A stretch of DNA of 64,000 nucleotides, from contig NZ_CP177239.1 of assembly GCF_046773475.1 (NCBI RefSeq), positions 992,001-1,056,000 of the forward strand, read 5' to 3'. A model generated the notes under the pieces. The model was not told the DNA's origin. It ran no database searches and saw only the letters and a list, made by a program, of their open reading frames with translations. A program made the translations under genes and the position numbers. Positions within the stretch are counted from its first letter, which is position 1; the number at the start of each line of letters is the position of its first letter. Below are positions 56,717 through 64,000 of the stretch, one piece after another. The DNA comes from Nitratireductor aquimarinus. GTDB lineage: Bacteria; Pseudomonadota; Alphaproteobacteria; Rhizobiales; Rhizobiaceae.

Positions 56717-57376
56717 TCAGGCGCCGGTGAGCGGCGACAGACGGATTTCCACGCGACGGTTCTGTGCGCGGCCTTCCGGCGTTGCGTTGGACGCAATCGG
56801 CTGGCTCTCGCCACGACCGATGACCGCGAAGCGCTGGCTGGCCGCGCCCTGCGAGATCAGGTAGCTGGCAACTGAGCTGGCGCGACGCTGCGACAGGTCC
56901 ATGTTGTAGCTCGGGCTGCCGGTGGAATCGGTGAAGCCGAACACGTCGACGAGGGTGCGGTTGTACTTGTTGAGCACCAGCGCCACCGAATTCAGCGTGG
57001 AGTAGAACGCCGGCTGGATGGTCGACGAATCGGTTGCGAAGGTGATGTTCGACGGCATGTTGAGGATGATGTAGTCGCCCTGACGGGTGACGCTCACGCC
57101 CGTGCCCTGAAGCTGGCCGCGAAGCTGCGCTTCCTGCTGGTCCATATAGGAGCCAATGGCGCCGCCGGCGAGCGCACCGATGCCGGCGCCGATCAGCGCG
57201 TTGCGGCGGTCATCGCCACCAGCCAGAAGTCCAATGCCCGCACCCGCCAGCGCGCCGAGCCCTGCGCCGCCGGCCGTGTTGGAGATCTTCTGCTGACCGG
57301 TATACGGGTCTGTGCTGGTCACGCAGCCGGCGGCAAAGCCCGCCACGAGCGCAACAGCGATGGATTTCTTCAACAT
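56717..57376 (-). CDS. OmpA family outer membrane lipoprotein (YiaD-like)
   Basis: A 219-residue protein. Lipobox with Cys18 (GFAAGC), then a glycine-zipper region with AGGAGLGALAGAGIGLLAGG and GALAGGAIGSYMDQQ, likely membrane-inserting. The C-terminal OmpA domain (about residues 110-219) has VFGFTDSTGSPSYNMDLSQRRASSVASYL and NRRVEIRL, which binds peptidoglycan. It is likely an outer membrane anchor. Confidence 0.92.
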   Translation of the reverse strand: MLKKSIAVALVAGFAAGCVTSTDPYTGQQKISNTAGGAGLGALAGAGIGLLAGGDDRRNALIGAGIGALAGGAIGSYMDQQEAQLRGQLQGTGVSVTRQGDYIILNMPSNITFATDSSTIQPAFYSTLNSVALVLNKYNRTLVDVFGFTDSTGSPSYNMDLSQRRASSVASYLISQGAASQRFAVIGRGESQPIASNATPEGRAQNRRVEIRLSPLTGA

Positions 57377-57538
57377 GGTCAGTATCCTCACTTGAATGGA
57401 AAGCAGCGACATGAATCGCGCGCAAATCGCCCCTTGCCTCTCCGTTTAGCACAGATCGGTTGGAATTCGACGTCTTACCCGTCAAAGTGTAGGCAAAATT
57501 TAACAAAATGCGTGCGGCGGAATGCCCGGACTTAACCC

Positions 57539-58639
57539 TCAGTCCTGCCTGTAGAGAAGCCAGTTCTTCGTGAACTTCCCCTTGGGGATACGCGAGAAGA
57601 GCGTTGCCCGGTTTCGACCATCGACTTTCGACGCGTAGAGCGCCTGATCGGCCTTTGCGTAGAGTTCTTCTGCATCGCCGGCGTCTGCCGCCATGCACAC
57701 GCCGAGCGAGATGTGAATGGGGCCGTAATTGCGAACGCCGGCCCCGATGACGAACTCCGCCTTTTCCACGGCAAGGCGTATGGCTTCTGCAACCTTCATG
57801 GTCGCTTCTTCCGATAACCCCTCGACAATAATGGCGAATTCCTCGCCGCCGGTGCGCGCAACGAAGCAGTCGGCTGTCGACTGTGTCTTGAGGATCTGCG
57901 CAACGCCCTGAAGGATCCGGTCGCCCACCGGGTGACCATAGTGATCGTTGAACGCCTTGAAGCCATCAATGTCTGCAAGGATCAGCGCGTGGAACATGAC
58001 CGAGCGCTGGTCGTCATAGACATCCGCCATGCGCTTGTCGAAGGCGCGCCGGTTCCAGATTCTGGTCAGCGGATCGGTGTCGGCGAGCTTCTTGTACTGG
58101 GCGAGCTTGGTGCGCATCTCTTCCAGCTCGTTGGACTTCTCCTCCATCGCCTGGCTGATCTGCCGCCCCTGCTGGATCGTGGTCTCGGTGGCGGCCGCCA
58201 TGATGCCGACGATCTTGCGCAGAATGTCGTGGGAGAGATCGCGCCCGCTCAGGCCATTCGAGGTCTGATCGAGAATGACGCCGAATTTTTCCAGCGAACT
58301 GCGCTCGCGCCCCAGAAGCGAGAGAATGTCCTGCGCACGGGCTGCGATCTGCTCCTGTGCGCTCTCGACAACGGCCTGTCGCTTGTTCTGGGTGAAATAT
58401 TTCAGGGAAAGCTTGTCCAGCGCTTCCTGCGTGGGACGGCCGTTCAGCGCCTCGAACTCGCGCACGAGATCGCGGTTGGAGCCGGTGAACACCTCATAGA
58501 AAATCTCGTAGTTGCGCGGCAGACCGCTAACCCCCATGCGACGCATGGAACTTGCGATCGTGCTGGCAATATCGGTGGGCCCCTTTCCCGGGACGTCTGA
58601 CACCTGCAACATACGCCGTCCACCTTCCCCCAAAGGCAT
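57539..58639 (-). CDS. Diguanylate cyclase (GGDEF)
   Basis: A 366-residue c-di-GMP synthase. The active site is RTGGEEFAI at residues 262-270, and ADIDGFKAFNDHYGHPVGD is the metal/GTP loop. The N-terminal part (1-180) is a helical domain of unknown sensing role that ends in a coiled coil (MEEKSNELEEMRTKLAQYKKLADTDPLTR). The RXXD inhibition site before GGEEF is missing (STAD). ATG 58639 follows GAGAG; ATG 58612 is the other option. Confidence 0.9.
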   Translation of the reverse strand: MPLGEGGRRMLQVSDVPGKGPTDIASTIASSMRRMGVSGLPRNYEIFYEVFTGSNRDLVREFEALNGRPTQEALDKLSLKYFTQNKRQAVVESAQEQIAARAQDILSLLGRERSSLEKFGVILDQTSNGLSGRDLSHDILRKIVGIMAAATETTIQQGRQISQAMEEKSNELEEMRTKLAQYKKLADTDPLTRIWNRRAFDKRMADVYDDQRSVMFHALILADIDGFKAFNDHYGHPVGDRILQGVAQILKTQSTADCFVARTGGEEFAIIVEGLSEEATMKVAEAIRLAVEKAEFVIGAGVRNYGPIHISLGVCMAADAGDAEELYAKADQALYASKVDGRNRATLFSRIPKGKFTKNWLLYRQD

Positions 58640-58736
58640 GTTGTCTCTCGCCGCGCGGACGCGTGACCGACGACAACCGCAAGTAAACTATTCAAGACCA
58701 GCTAGCGCAGGGTTAACCCGTTGCGCAAGGCCGTAT

Positions 58737-59567
58737 TCAGGCCATATCCCAGACCGGTGAGAAGTCATAATCGCATATGCGATACCCGCGTTTACGCAGT
58801 GCGGAAACGGCAACCATTTCTTCACCGCTCAACGCGAAGTCGAAAATGTCTGCATTCTCGATCAGGCGATCCGGATTGGTGGTGCGGGGAATGGCTACGA
58901 CGCCTTCCTGCTGGACATGCCAGCGAAGCACGATCTGCGCCGGGGTCTTGCCATGACGCGCGGCTGCATCGGCAATTGCAGGCTGTGCGAAAAGATCGCC
59001 ACCACGCGACAGCGGACAATAGGAGACCATGGCCATGCCAGCCGCGCGGCATGCCTGATACACCTTCTCCTGGTCGAGATAGGGGTGATACTCCACCTGA
59101 TTGGCCACCAGCGGCGCATCCGACAGGCGCACGGCTTCGGCAAGAAGCGCGGTCGGGAAATTGGAAACGCCGATATGGCGGGCAAGCCCGCTCTCACGCA
59201 CACGGTTGAGCGCCGCAATGCTTTCGGACAGAGCGACATCCGGGTTCGGCCAGTGAATGAGCAAGAGATCGACATGGTCGAGACCGAGCCGCGCACAGCT
59301 CTCTTCTGCAGACCGTTCGAGGTCGCCAGCGCCGATATTGGTCCACCAGACCTTGGTGGTAACGAAGATTTCGTCGCGCGCGAGCCCCGATGCGCGCAGG
59401 CCGGCGCCCACGGCTTCTTCGTTTTCATAAGCCGCTGCGGTGTCGATGTGCCGGTATCCGGACTTCAGCGCATGGGTGACGAGATCGGCGCAGGCCTGCC
59501 CCTTCAAGGTCCAGGTTCCCATTCCCAGAGCAGGAATGGACGCGCCGTTTGCTTCAACCATGTGCAT
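58737..59567 (-). CDS. Aldo/keto reductase
   Basis: A 276-residue NADPH-dependent reductase of the AKR5-like group. It has GYRHIDTAAAYENEEAVG with the catalytic Asp and Tyr, FVTTKVWW with the Lys, LLIHWPNPD with the His, VGVSNF-like IGVSNFPTALL, and the C-terminal IPRTTNPDRLIENADIFDF NADPH loop. ATG 59567 follows AGAGG by six bases. The substrate is unknown. It is divergent from the DUF1624 gene. Confidence 0.92.
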   Translation of the reverse strand: MHMVEANGASIPALGMGTWTLKGQACADLVTHALKSGYRHIDTAAAYENEEAVGAGLRASGLARDEIFVTTKVWWTNIGAGDLERSAEESCARLGLDHVDLLLIHWPNPDVALSESIAALNRVRESGLARHIGVSNFPTALLAEAVRLSDAPLVANQVEYHPYLDQEKVYQACRAAGMAMVSYCPLSRGGDLFAQPAIADAAARHGKTPAQIVLRWHVQQEGVVAIPRTTNPDRLIENADIFDFALSGEEMVAVSALRKRGYRICDYDFSPVWDMA

Positions 59568-59654
59568 AGAAAACCTCTCCGTCTTTCGGCCACTTTTAGC
59601 GCCGACTAATATAAGCACAACACATAACAGTCATTTTCCAGGGGCGGAGCATAT

Positions 59655-60653
59655 ATGCGGCATCGGGCGGCAGGGAAGACGCGCATCGAAGCCATCGACA
59701 TTGCACGCGGTGTCGCCCTCTTCGCCATGGCGGTCTACCATTTCGGGTGGGACCTCGAATTCTTCGGCTATATGGAGCCGGGTACCACCGTGACCGGCGG
59801 CTGGAAGCTTTTTGCGCGCAGCATCGCCACATCGTTCATCTTTCTGGTCGGCGTGGGTCTTTTTCTCGCCCATGAGAAGGGGATTCGCTGGAGGAGTTTC
59901 GCAAAGCGGCTTTTGATGATCGTCAGTGCGGCGGCTGCCATTTCGCTTGCCACATGGTTCGCCTTCCCCTCGGGCTTCATCTTCTTCGGCATTCTCCATC
60001 ACATCGCGCTTGCGAGCCTGCTCGGCCTGGCGTTTCTGCGCTTTCCGGCATGGAGCCTTCTTGTTCTGGCAGCACTTGTGGCGGCGGCACCCCATTTCCT
60101 GCGCTCGGCTTTTTTCGACACGCCGGCGCTTTGGTGGGTTGGCCTTTCGACGTTCCGCCCGCCCTCCAATGATTATGTGCCACTGTTCCCATGGTTTGCG
60201 GCCACGCTCGCCGGGATCGCGGCGGCGCGCATCGCCCGTGACAGCGGTTTCCTCAGCTGGCTCTCGCTGATGAAGCCGGCGCGCTGGCATACGCCATTCA
60301 CCTTTGCGGGCCGGCACAGCCTCGCCTTCTATCTGCTGCATCAGCCGGTGCTGATCGGCTGCGTATGGGTGCTGGTGCAGATCTGGCCGCCGGCAGTGGA
60401 GCCCGCCGAGATCCGCTTCACCAAGGCCTGTGCGAGCCAGTGCCTTGAGAGCCGCGACGAGGCTTTCTGCACCGCATATTGCGCCTGCTTTACCGATACG
60501 CTGAAGGTGGAAGGCCGGCTGGATGCGCTGATGACATCAACGCCGGGAATGGAAACGCAAAGCCGCTTGAGTGAAATCGCTGCCGAATGCACTATGACCG
60601 CTGAAACGGGGAGCGATTTTACGGAGCGGGACACTTCGAATGAACGACCATGA
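59655..60653 (+). CDS. DUF1624 membrane protein with twin CX3C tail
   Basis: A 332-residue protein. Residues 1-245 are the DUF1624 (heparan-alpha-glucosaminide acetyltransferase-like) membrane domain, with RIEAIDIARGVALFAMAVYHFGWD, GILHHIALASLLGLAF, and GRHSLAFYLLHQPVLIG. After residue 255 comes an 80-residue soluble tail with Cys at 259, 263, 272, 276, 278 and 312, including CASQC and CTAYC. Such a tail is not part of the usual family. It overlaps the next gene by 14 bases. Confidence 0.87.
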   Translation: MRHRAAGKTRIEAIDIARGVALFAMAVYHFGWDLEFFGYMEPGTTVTGGWKLFARSIATSFIFLVGVGLFLAHEKGIRWRSFAKRLLMIVSAAAAISLATWFAFPSGFIFFGILHHIALASLLGLAFLRFPAWSLLVLAALVAAAPHFLRSAFFDTPALWWVGLSTFRPPSNDYVPLFPWFAATLAGIAAARIARDSGFLSWLSLMKPARWHTPFTFAGRHSLAFYLLHQPVLIGCVWVLVQIWPPAVEPAEIRFTKACASQCLESRDEAFCTAYCACFTDTLKVEGRLDALMTSTPGMETQSRLSEIAAECTMTAETGSDFTERDTSNERP

Positions 60654-61116
60654 ACAGCGACCGGCGCGCTTTCCCTGGCCACCGGTGATTTATCTCTCGG
60701 CCATCGTGATCGCGGCGGTGCTTGGCATTTTCTATCCCCTGCCGTGGATCGGGCCGCCGCTTTCCGATCTTCTGTTCGCCATCGGCTGGCTGCTGATCGC
60801 AGGCTTCGTGTTCATCGACCTGCAGGCCATGCGCACGCTGCACAGGGCGGGCACGGCGATCCTGCCGACGCGCGGCGCAGACACGCTGGTGACGAGCGGC
60901 CCCTTCTCGTTCAGCCGCAACCCGATCTATCTCGGCAATTCCATGCTGACAGCGGGCATCGGGCTTGTGGCGGGCAATGCGTGGTTTTTCGCGAGCCTCA
61001 TCGTCGCCTGCTTCCTGACGCAGAAACTGGCCATCGAGCCCGAGGAAAAGCATCTCGGCCTGCGGTTCGGCAAGAAATACCGGGATTATCAGAAGCGGGT
61101 GCGCCGCTGGTTCTGA
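60640..61116 (+). CDS. ICMT/PEMT-like membrane methyltransferase
   Basis: A 158-residue membrane methyltransferase of the isoprenylcysteine carboxyl methyltransferase/PEMT group. It has LVTSGPFSFSRNPIYLGNSMLTAGIGL and the C-terminal IEPEEKHLGLRFGKKYRDYQKRVRRW, the S-adenosylmethionine-binding signature. Four membrane helices are visible. It overlaps the DUF1624 gene by 14 bases, so they are one unit. The acceptor is unknown. Confidence 0.9.
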   Translation: MNDHEQRPARFPWPPVIYLSAIVIAAVLGIFYPLPWIGPPLSDLLFAIGWLLIAGFVFIDLQAMRTLHRAGTAILPTRGADTLVTSGPFSFSRNPIYLGNSMLTAGIGLVAGNAWFFASLIVACFLTQKLAIEPEEKHLGLRFGKKYRDYQKRVRRWF

Positions 61117-61129
61117 GGCGGGTTGGGCG

Positions 61130-61516
61130 TCAGGTGTTGACGCCGAGCTCGGCAAGGCGCTCCACGCAGGACTCTTCCGCGCGGCTTAACTCATCGAGCG
61201 TGTCTTCCAGATCACGGCGCTTCTGGCGCAGATCCTGCTGCTTTTCCGAAATGCGCGCCAGCATGAGCTTGAGCTGGCCAATCTCGCCGGGCGGCGCCTT
61301 GTAGACATCGATGATCTCGCGGATTTCGGCGATGGAAAAACCGATGCTGCGCCCGCGCAGGATCTGGCGCACCAGATGCCGGTCGGACGGGCGGTAAAGA
61401 CGGGTGCGCCCACGACGCACGGGCTTGATCAGCCCTTCATCCTCATAGAAGCGAAGCGTTCTGGTGGATATGCCGAACTCACGCGTCAGCTCGGTGATGG
61501 AATAATAGTCGCGCAT
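61130..61516 (-). CDS. MerR family regulator (LiuR-like)
   Basis: A 128-residue MerR-type regulator. The start RDYYSITELTREFGISTRTLRFYEDEGLIKP and the winged-helix RLYRPSDRHLVRQILRGRSIGFSIAEIREIIDVY are clear, then a coiled-coil dimer helix. It resembles LiuR, which controls branched-chain amino acid degradation genes in related bacteria. A TTACGTAA palindrome at 61704-61711 fits the core of that class of sites. No degradation genes are adjacent. Confidence 0.87.
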   Translation of the reverse strand: MRDYYSITELTREFGISTRTLRFYEDEGLIKPVRRGRTRLYRPSDRHLVRQILRGRSIGFSIAEIREIIDVYKAPPGEIGQLKLMLARISEKQQDLRQKRRDLEDTLDELSRAEESCVERLAELGVNT

Positions 61517-61703
61517 GGCTTTTCGCCCTTTGCTTCCGGCCCCCTGCCCGGTCGTTCATCAACCGGCGCCCCCAGGAATATGCCGCGATTTATCGTGTTC
61601 GACAGAAAGCCGATCACACCGGACCGGTTCACCATCAAGACCCGCCATCCATTTCGGTCGATTCCCTTAAAGCATGCAGCGGGCGCGTAAACTGCCACGG
61701 CCC

Positions 61704-61711
61704 TTACGTAA
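61704..61711. promoter_or_regulatory. Candidate regulator-binding palindrome TTACGTAA
   Basis: An 8-base palindrome in the MerR-MFS gap. It resembles the core of LiuR-like MerR regulator sites. The spacing to the MerR start (188 bases) and to the MFS start (250 bases) is long. Confidence 0.35.
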
Positions 61712-61761
61712 AAGTCAATTTTTCGTTGTGCACCATTACTCTTTAGACAGGAGAGACACTT

Positions 61762-61887
61762 GTGCTGTCGTGCTCCAGGCTTTGTGCTGGCGGGACATAC
61801 GGCCCGTATGCCATGGCGGGGCGCGCGGGCATGGACAGGCATGACAGGGCGACTGGCCCTACGGTGGCGCATCGCCACGCGCTATGA
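61762..61887 (+). CDS. Possible leader peptide upstream of the MFS gene
   Basis: A 41-residue open frame starting at GTG 61762, six bases after AGGAGAG (61749-61755), the strongest ribosome site in the gap. A second frame from TTG 61760 reaches 61954, six bases before the MFS start. Neither protein is recognised. They could be leader peptides that couple to the MFS gene. Confidence 0.3.
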   Translation: MLSCSRLCAGGTYGPYAMAGRAGMDRHDRATGPTVAHRHAL

Positions 61888-61960
61888 GAATAACTGTTCA
61901 GGATCGAGCCTGTTTCGGCAGGCGCGCATGAACGCCTCTCACGAGCAAGGATGACAAGAC

Positions 61961-63211
61961 GTGCATTTGCGCAGCTTCTACAGCGCCGGCGACAACGCGA
62001 TCGACGGACCCTATGCCTGGTTCCGGATGACGATCGCGATCCTGATCGGCACCTTCGGCACTGTGGGGCTCTGGGCCTTTGTCGTGGTTCTGCCGCCCAT
62101 TCAGGCGGAGTTCGGCGTTGACCGCGCGGCGGCATCCCTGCCCTATACAAGCGCGATGGTCGGATTTGCGCTGGGCAATGTGCTTCTTGGGCGCTTTGCC
62201 GACCGGACCGGCGTGGCGATGCCGGTGGCGATTGCCGGTGCGGCGCTGGGCGCAGGCTTCATCCTCTCCAGTTTCACGACCGCGCTCTGGCAGTTTGTCA
62301 TCCTTCAGGTTCTGATCGGACTGGGCGGCGCGGCCTGTTTCGGGCCGCTTCTGGCGGACATTTCGCACTGGTTCGAAAAGCGCCGCGGCATCGCGGTGGC
62401 GGCTGTGGCCTGCGGCAATTACCTGTCCGGTGTCCTGTGGCCGACCGTCATCAAGCTTGCGCTGGAACACACGAGCTGGCGCGTGACCTTTCTGGGCATC
62501 GGCATTTTCTGCATTGTCAGCATCGTGCCGCTGGCGCTCCTGATGCGCGCAAAGCCTGTCGTGCAGGAGGCGGATGAAATGCCGGGCGCACAGGCGCGGC
62601 GGCCGGGCGGACGACGCCCCATCGACCTGTCGCCCCGCGCGCTTCAGAGCCTGCTCGTTTTGGCCGGTCTCGGCTGCTGTGTCGCCATGTCGATGCCACA
62701 GGTGCACATCGTCGCCTACTGCATCGATCTGGGCTACGACATTGCGCGTGGCGCGGAAATGCTGTCGCTGATGCTGGGCGCGGGCATTGCAAGCCGCCTG
62801 ATCTCCGGCGTGCTCGCAGACAAAATCGGCGGCGTGCCGACACTGTTGCTCGGCTCCGTGCTACAGGGCCTTTCGCTGCTTCTCTACATTCCGTTCAACG
62901 GGCTCGCTTCGCTCTACATGGTGTCGTTCATTTTCGGCCTGTCGCAGGGCGGCATCATTCCGAGCTACGCGATCATCGTGCGCGAATATCTGCCGGCGCG
63001 CGAAGCGGGCCAGCGCATGGGCGTGGTGATCATGGCGACCATTATCGGCATGGCGCTGGGCGGCTGGATGTCGGGCTGGATCTACGATCTGACCGGCTCC
63101 TACCAGGCGGCGTTCCTCAACGGGATCGCATGGAACCTGGGCAATGTGGCCATCGCGTTTTTCATTCTCTATCGCGCGCGCCGCTCGGCCATGGCAGCCG
63201 TTCCGGCCTGA
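61961..63211 (+). CDS. MFS transporter (oxalate/formate antiporter-like)
   Basis: A 416-residue, 12-helix major facilitator. It has GRFADRTGVAMPVAIAGAALGAGFILSSF (loop 2-3 signature), ADISHWFEKRRGIAVAAVACGNYLSG, a central cytoplasmic loop (about residues 200-225), and SQGGIIPSYAIIVREYLPAREAGQRMGVV. This layout is typical of the monocarboxylate/oxalate-formate group. The start is GTG 61961 after AAGGATGACAAGAC. The solute is unknown. Confidence 0.9.
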   Translation: MHLRSFYSAGDNAIDGPYAWFRMTIAILIGTFGTVGLWAFVVVLPPIQAEFGVDRAAASLPYTSAMVGFALGNVLLGRFADRTGVAMPVAIAGAALGAGFILSSFTTALWQFVILQVLIGLGGAACFGPLLADISHWFEKRRGIAVAAVACGNYLSGVLWPTVIKLALEHTSWRVTFLGIGIFCIVSIVPLALLMRAKPVVQEADEMPGAQARRPGGRRPIDLSPRALQSLLVLAGLGCCVAMSMPQVHIVAYCIDLGYDIARGAEMLSLMLGAGIASRLISGVLADKIGGVPTLLLGSVLQGLSLLLYIPFNGLASLYMVSFIFGLSQGGIIPSYAIIVREYLPAREAGQRMGVVIMATIIGMALGGWMSGWIYDLTGSYQAAFLNGIAWNLGNVAIAFFILYRARRSAMAAVPA

Positions 63212-63257
63212 GCAATACCGGGCGGAAAAGCGGTTCCCACTTTTCCTGGAACTGCTC
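63210..63257. repeat. Dispersed GAGCAATACC palindrome, copy 4
   Basis: GAGCAATACCGGGCGGAAAAG and CTTTTCCTGGAACTGCTC form an imperfect inverted repeat between the MFS gene and mgtE. It starts inside the MFS stop codon. Related to copies at 24850, 25062 and 31501. Confidence 0.7.
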
Positions 63258-63259
63258 TA

Positions 63260-64000
63260 TTAGACGCCGAACCACCAGGTCGCCAGACCAAGGAAGGCGA
63301 AGAAGCCCACCACATCCGTCACGGCCGTCACGAAGACGGCCGAGGCGACGGCCGGATCGGCGCCCACCCGGTCGAGCAGAAGCGGGATGAGAATGCCGCC
63401 AAGCGCCGCCACGAACATGTTGATGATCATGGCGGCGGCGATGATGCCGCCCAGATTGTAATCCTGGAACCATGCGGCGGCGACAGCGCCGATCAAAATC
63501 GCGAAAACGATGCCGTTGAACACGCCGACGCCCATCTCACGACGGATGATGCGGCCGGCATTGTAGATATCGATGTCGCGGGTGGCGAGCGCGCGCACTG
63601 TGACCGTCATGGTCTGCGAGCCGGCATTGCCGCCCATGCCGGCGACGATGGGCATCAGGATGGCGAGCGCCACCACTTTTTCGATTGTGTCGTCGAACAG
63701 GCCGATCACCGACGCAGCAAGGAAAGCGGTGATGAGGTTCACCATCAGCCATGGCACGCGCGAGCGCGCAGCCGTCCACACGCGGTCGGAGAGTTCTTCA
63801 TCACCCACGCCGCCAAGGCGCAGAAGATCCTCCTCGGCCTCCTGCTGGATGACGTCGACCACGTCATCAATGGTCAGGACACCCACGAGGCGCTCATTGT
63901 CGTCCACGACGGCGGCGGACAGAAGATCGTATTTTTCAAAGATCTGCGCCGCCTCTTCCTGATCCATCGTGGCCGGGATGGCGTGGCGCGTCTCCCGCAT
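63260..64000 (-). CDS. mgtE: Magnesium transporter MgtE, 5' end cut by window edge
   Basis: The C-terminal 246 residues of MgtE, a Mg2+ channel gated by its CBS domains. The second CBS repeat (LLSAAVVDDNERLVGVLTIDDVVDVIQQE) and the five-helix channel domain (VPWLMVNLITAFLAASVIGLFDD and the filter GMGGNAGSQTMTVTVRALATRDI) are present and end at the stop. The N-terminal part lies beyond base 64000. Confidence 0.95.
   Translation of the reverse strand: MRETRHAIPATMDQEEAAQIFEKYDLLSAAVVDDNERLVGVLTIDDVVDVIQQEAEEDLLRLGGVGDEELSDRVWTAARSRVPWLMVNLITAFLAASVIGLFDDTIEKVVALAILMPIVAGMGGNAGSQTMTVTVRALATRDIDIYNAGRIIRREMGVGVFNGIVFAILIGAVAAAWFQDYNLGGIIAAAMIINMFVAALGGILIPLLLDRVGADPAVASAVFVTAVTDVVGFFAFLGLATWWFGV

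Larger units (their letters stand above)
61517..61960. other. 444-base intergenic region with hairpin-rich leader
   Basis: This gap between the MerR gene and the MFS gene holds the TTACGTAA palindrome (61704) and, from 61745 on, four to five short hairpins in a row (for example CATACGGCCCGTATG, GTGGCG-CAT-CGCCAC and GCCTG...CAGGC). A strong ribosome site AGGAGAG at 61749 starts short open frames. No tRNA or other gene is seen. Confidence 0.6.

Noticed and set aside
61486..61878. 130-residue minus-strand frame in the MerR-MFS gap
   Set aside because: Overlaps the MerR start, has no convincing ribosome site and shows no recognisable domain.

Overview
The window looks like chromosomal DNA from an alphaproteobacterium of the order Hyphomicrobiales (Rhizobiales), most like the Phyllobacteriaceae. 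This is an inference from gene content: a purC-purS-purQ...purL block followed by bolA and grxD, an ATP synthase zeta-type inhibitor (DUF1476), a DUF1127 protein, an alaS-recA pair with GTTC-N7-GTTC-like LexA boxes, and dispersed palindromes of the kind common between rhizobial genes. The DNA is GC-rich and densely coding. I saw no rRNA, tRNA, CRISPR array, transposase, integrase or phage gene.

Layout. 1-3.4 kb: the 5' part of cobQ (cut by the window edge), divergent from two valine-catabolism genes (acyl-CoA dehydrogenase, mmsB). 3.7-8.1 kb: class III aminotransferase, PhnD-like binding protein, fatty acid desaturase and an XRE regulator. 8.2-13.5 kb: homocysteine S-methyltransferase-type gene, a lone pyruvyltransferase, a MATE pump, a small J-domain-like protein and a secreted DUF1176 protein. 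13.5-19.2 kb: a tightly overlapping minus-strand operon (MoxR ATPase, VWA protein, two XdhC halves, MoeA/MobA-like fusion, hydrolase) of the type that matures molybdenum hydroxylases, with no hydroxylase subunit in view. 19.3-26.7 kb: flavin reductase, binding protein coupled to a P1-type peptidase, DUF2259, purB, a repeat cluster, VOC protein and a small hydrolase. 26.8-36.4 kb: aldolase coupled to the zeta inhibitor, then purine synthesis (purC, purS, purQ, purL) interrupted by accessory genes, then bolA and the CGFS glutaredoxin grxD.

36.8-42.8 kb: Bcr/CflA pump, ttcA, and four glycolipid genes (GT2, HpnK/NaxD-type deacetylase, GtrA, ArnT-like GT39) that together resemble a lipid A amino-sugar pathway. 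42.9-54.5 kb: rpsD, murI, trmJ, an exonuclease-CBS-DUF294 fusion, icd, DedA, alaS and recA. 54.7-64 kb: pseudouridine degradation (psuK, psuG), OmpA-like lipoprotein, diguanylate cyclase, aldo/keto reductase, a DUF1624 membrane protein with a twin CX3C tail, an ICMT-like methyltransferase, a MerR regulator, an MFS transporter and the C-terminal part of mgtE (cut by the window edge).

The most coherent possible new system is the glycolipid cluster at 39.0-42.8 kb. Other points worth a second look are the cysteine-rich tail at 60.4 kb, the small coiled-coil gene inside the pur operon, the J-domain-like protein at 12 kb, and the structured leader upstream of the last MFS gene.
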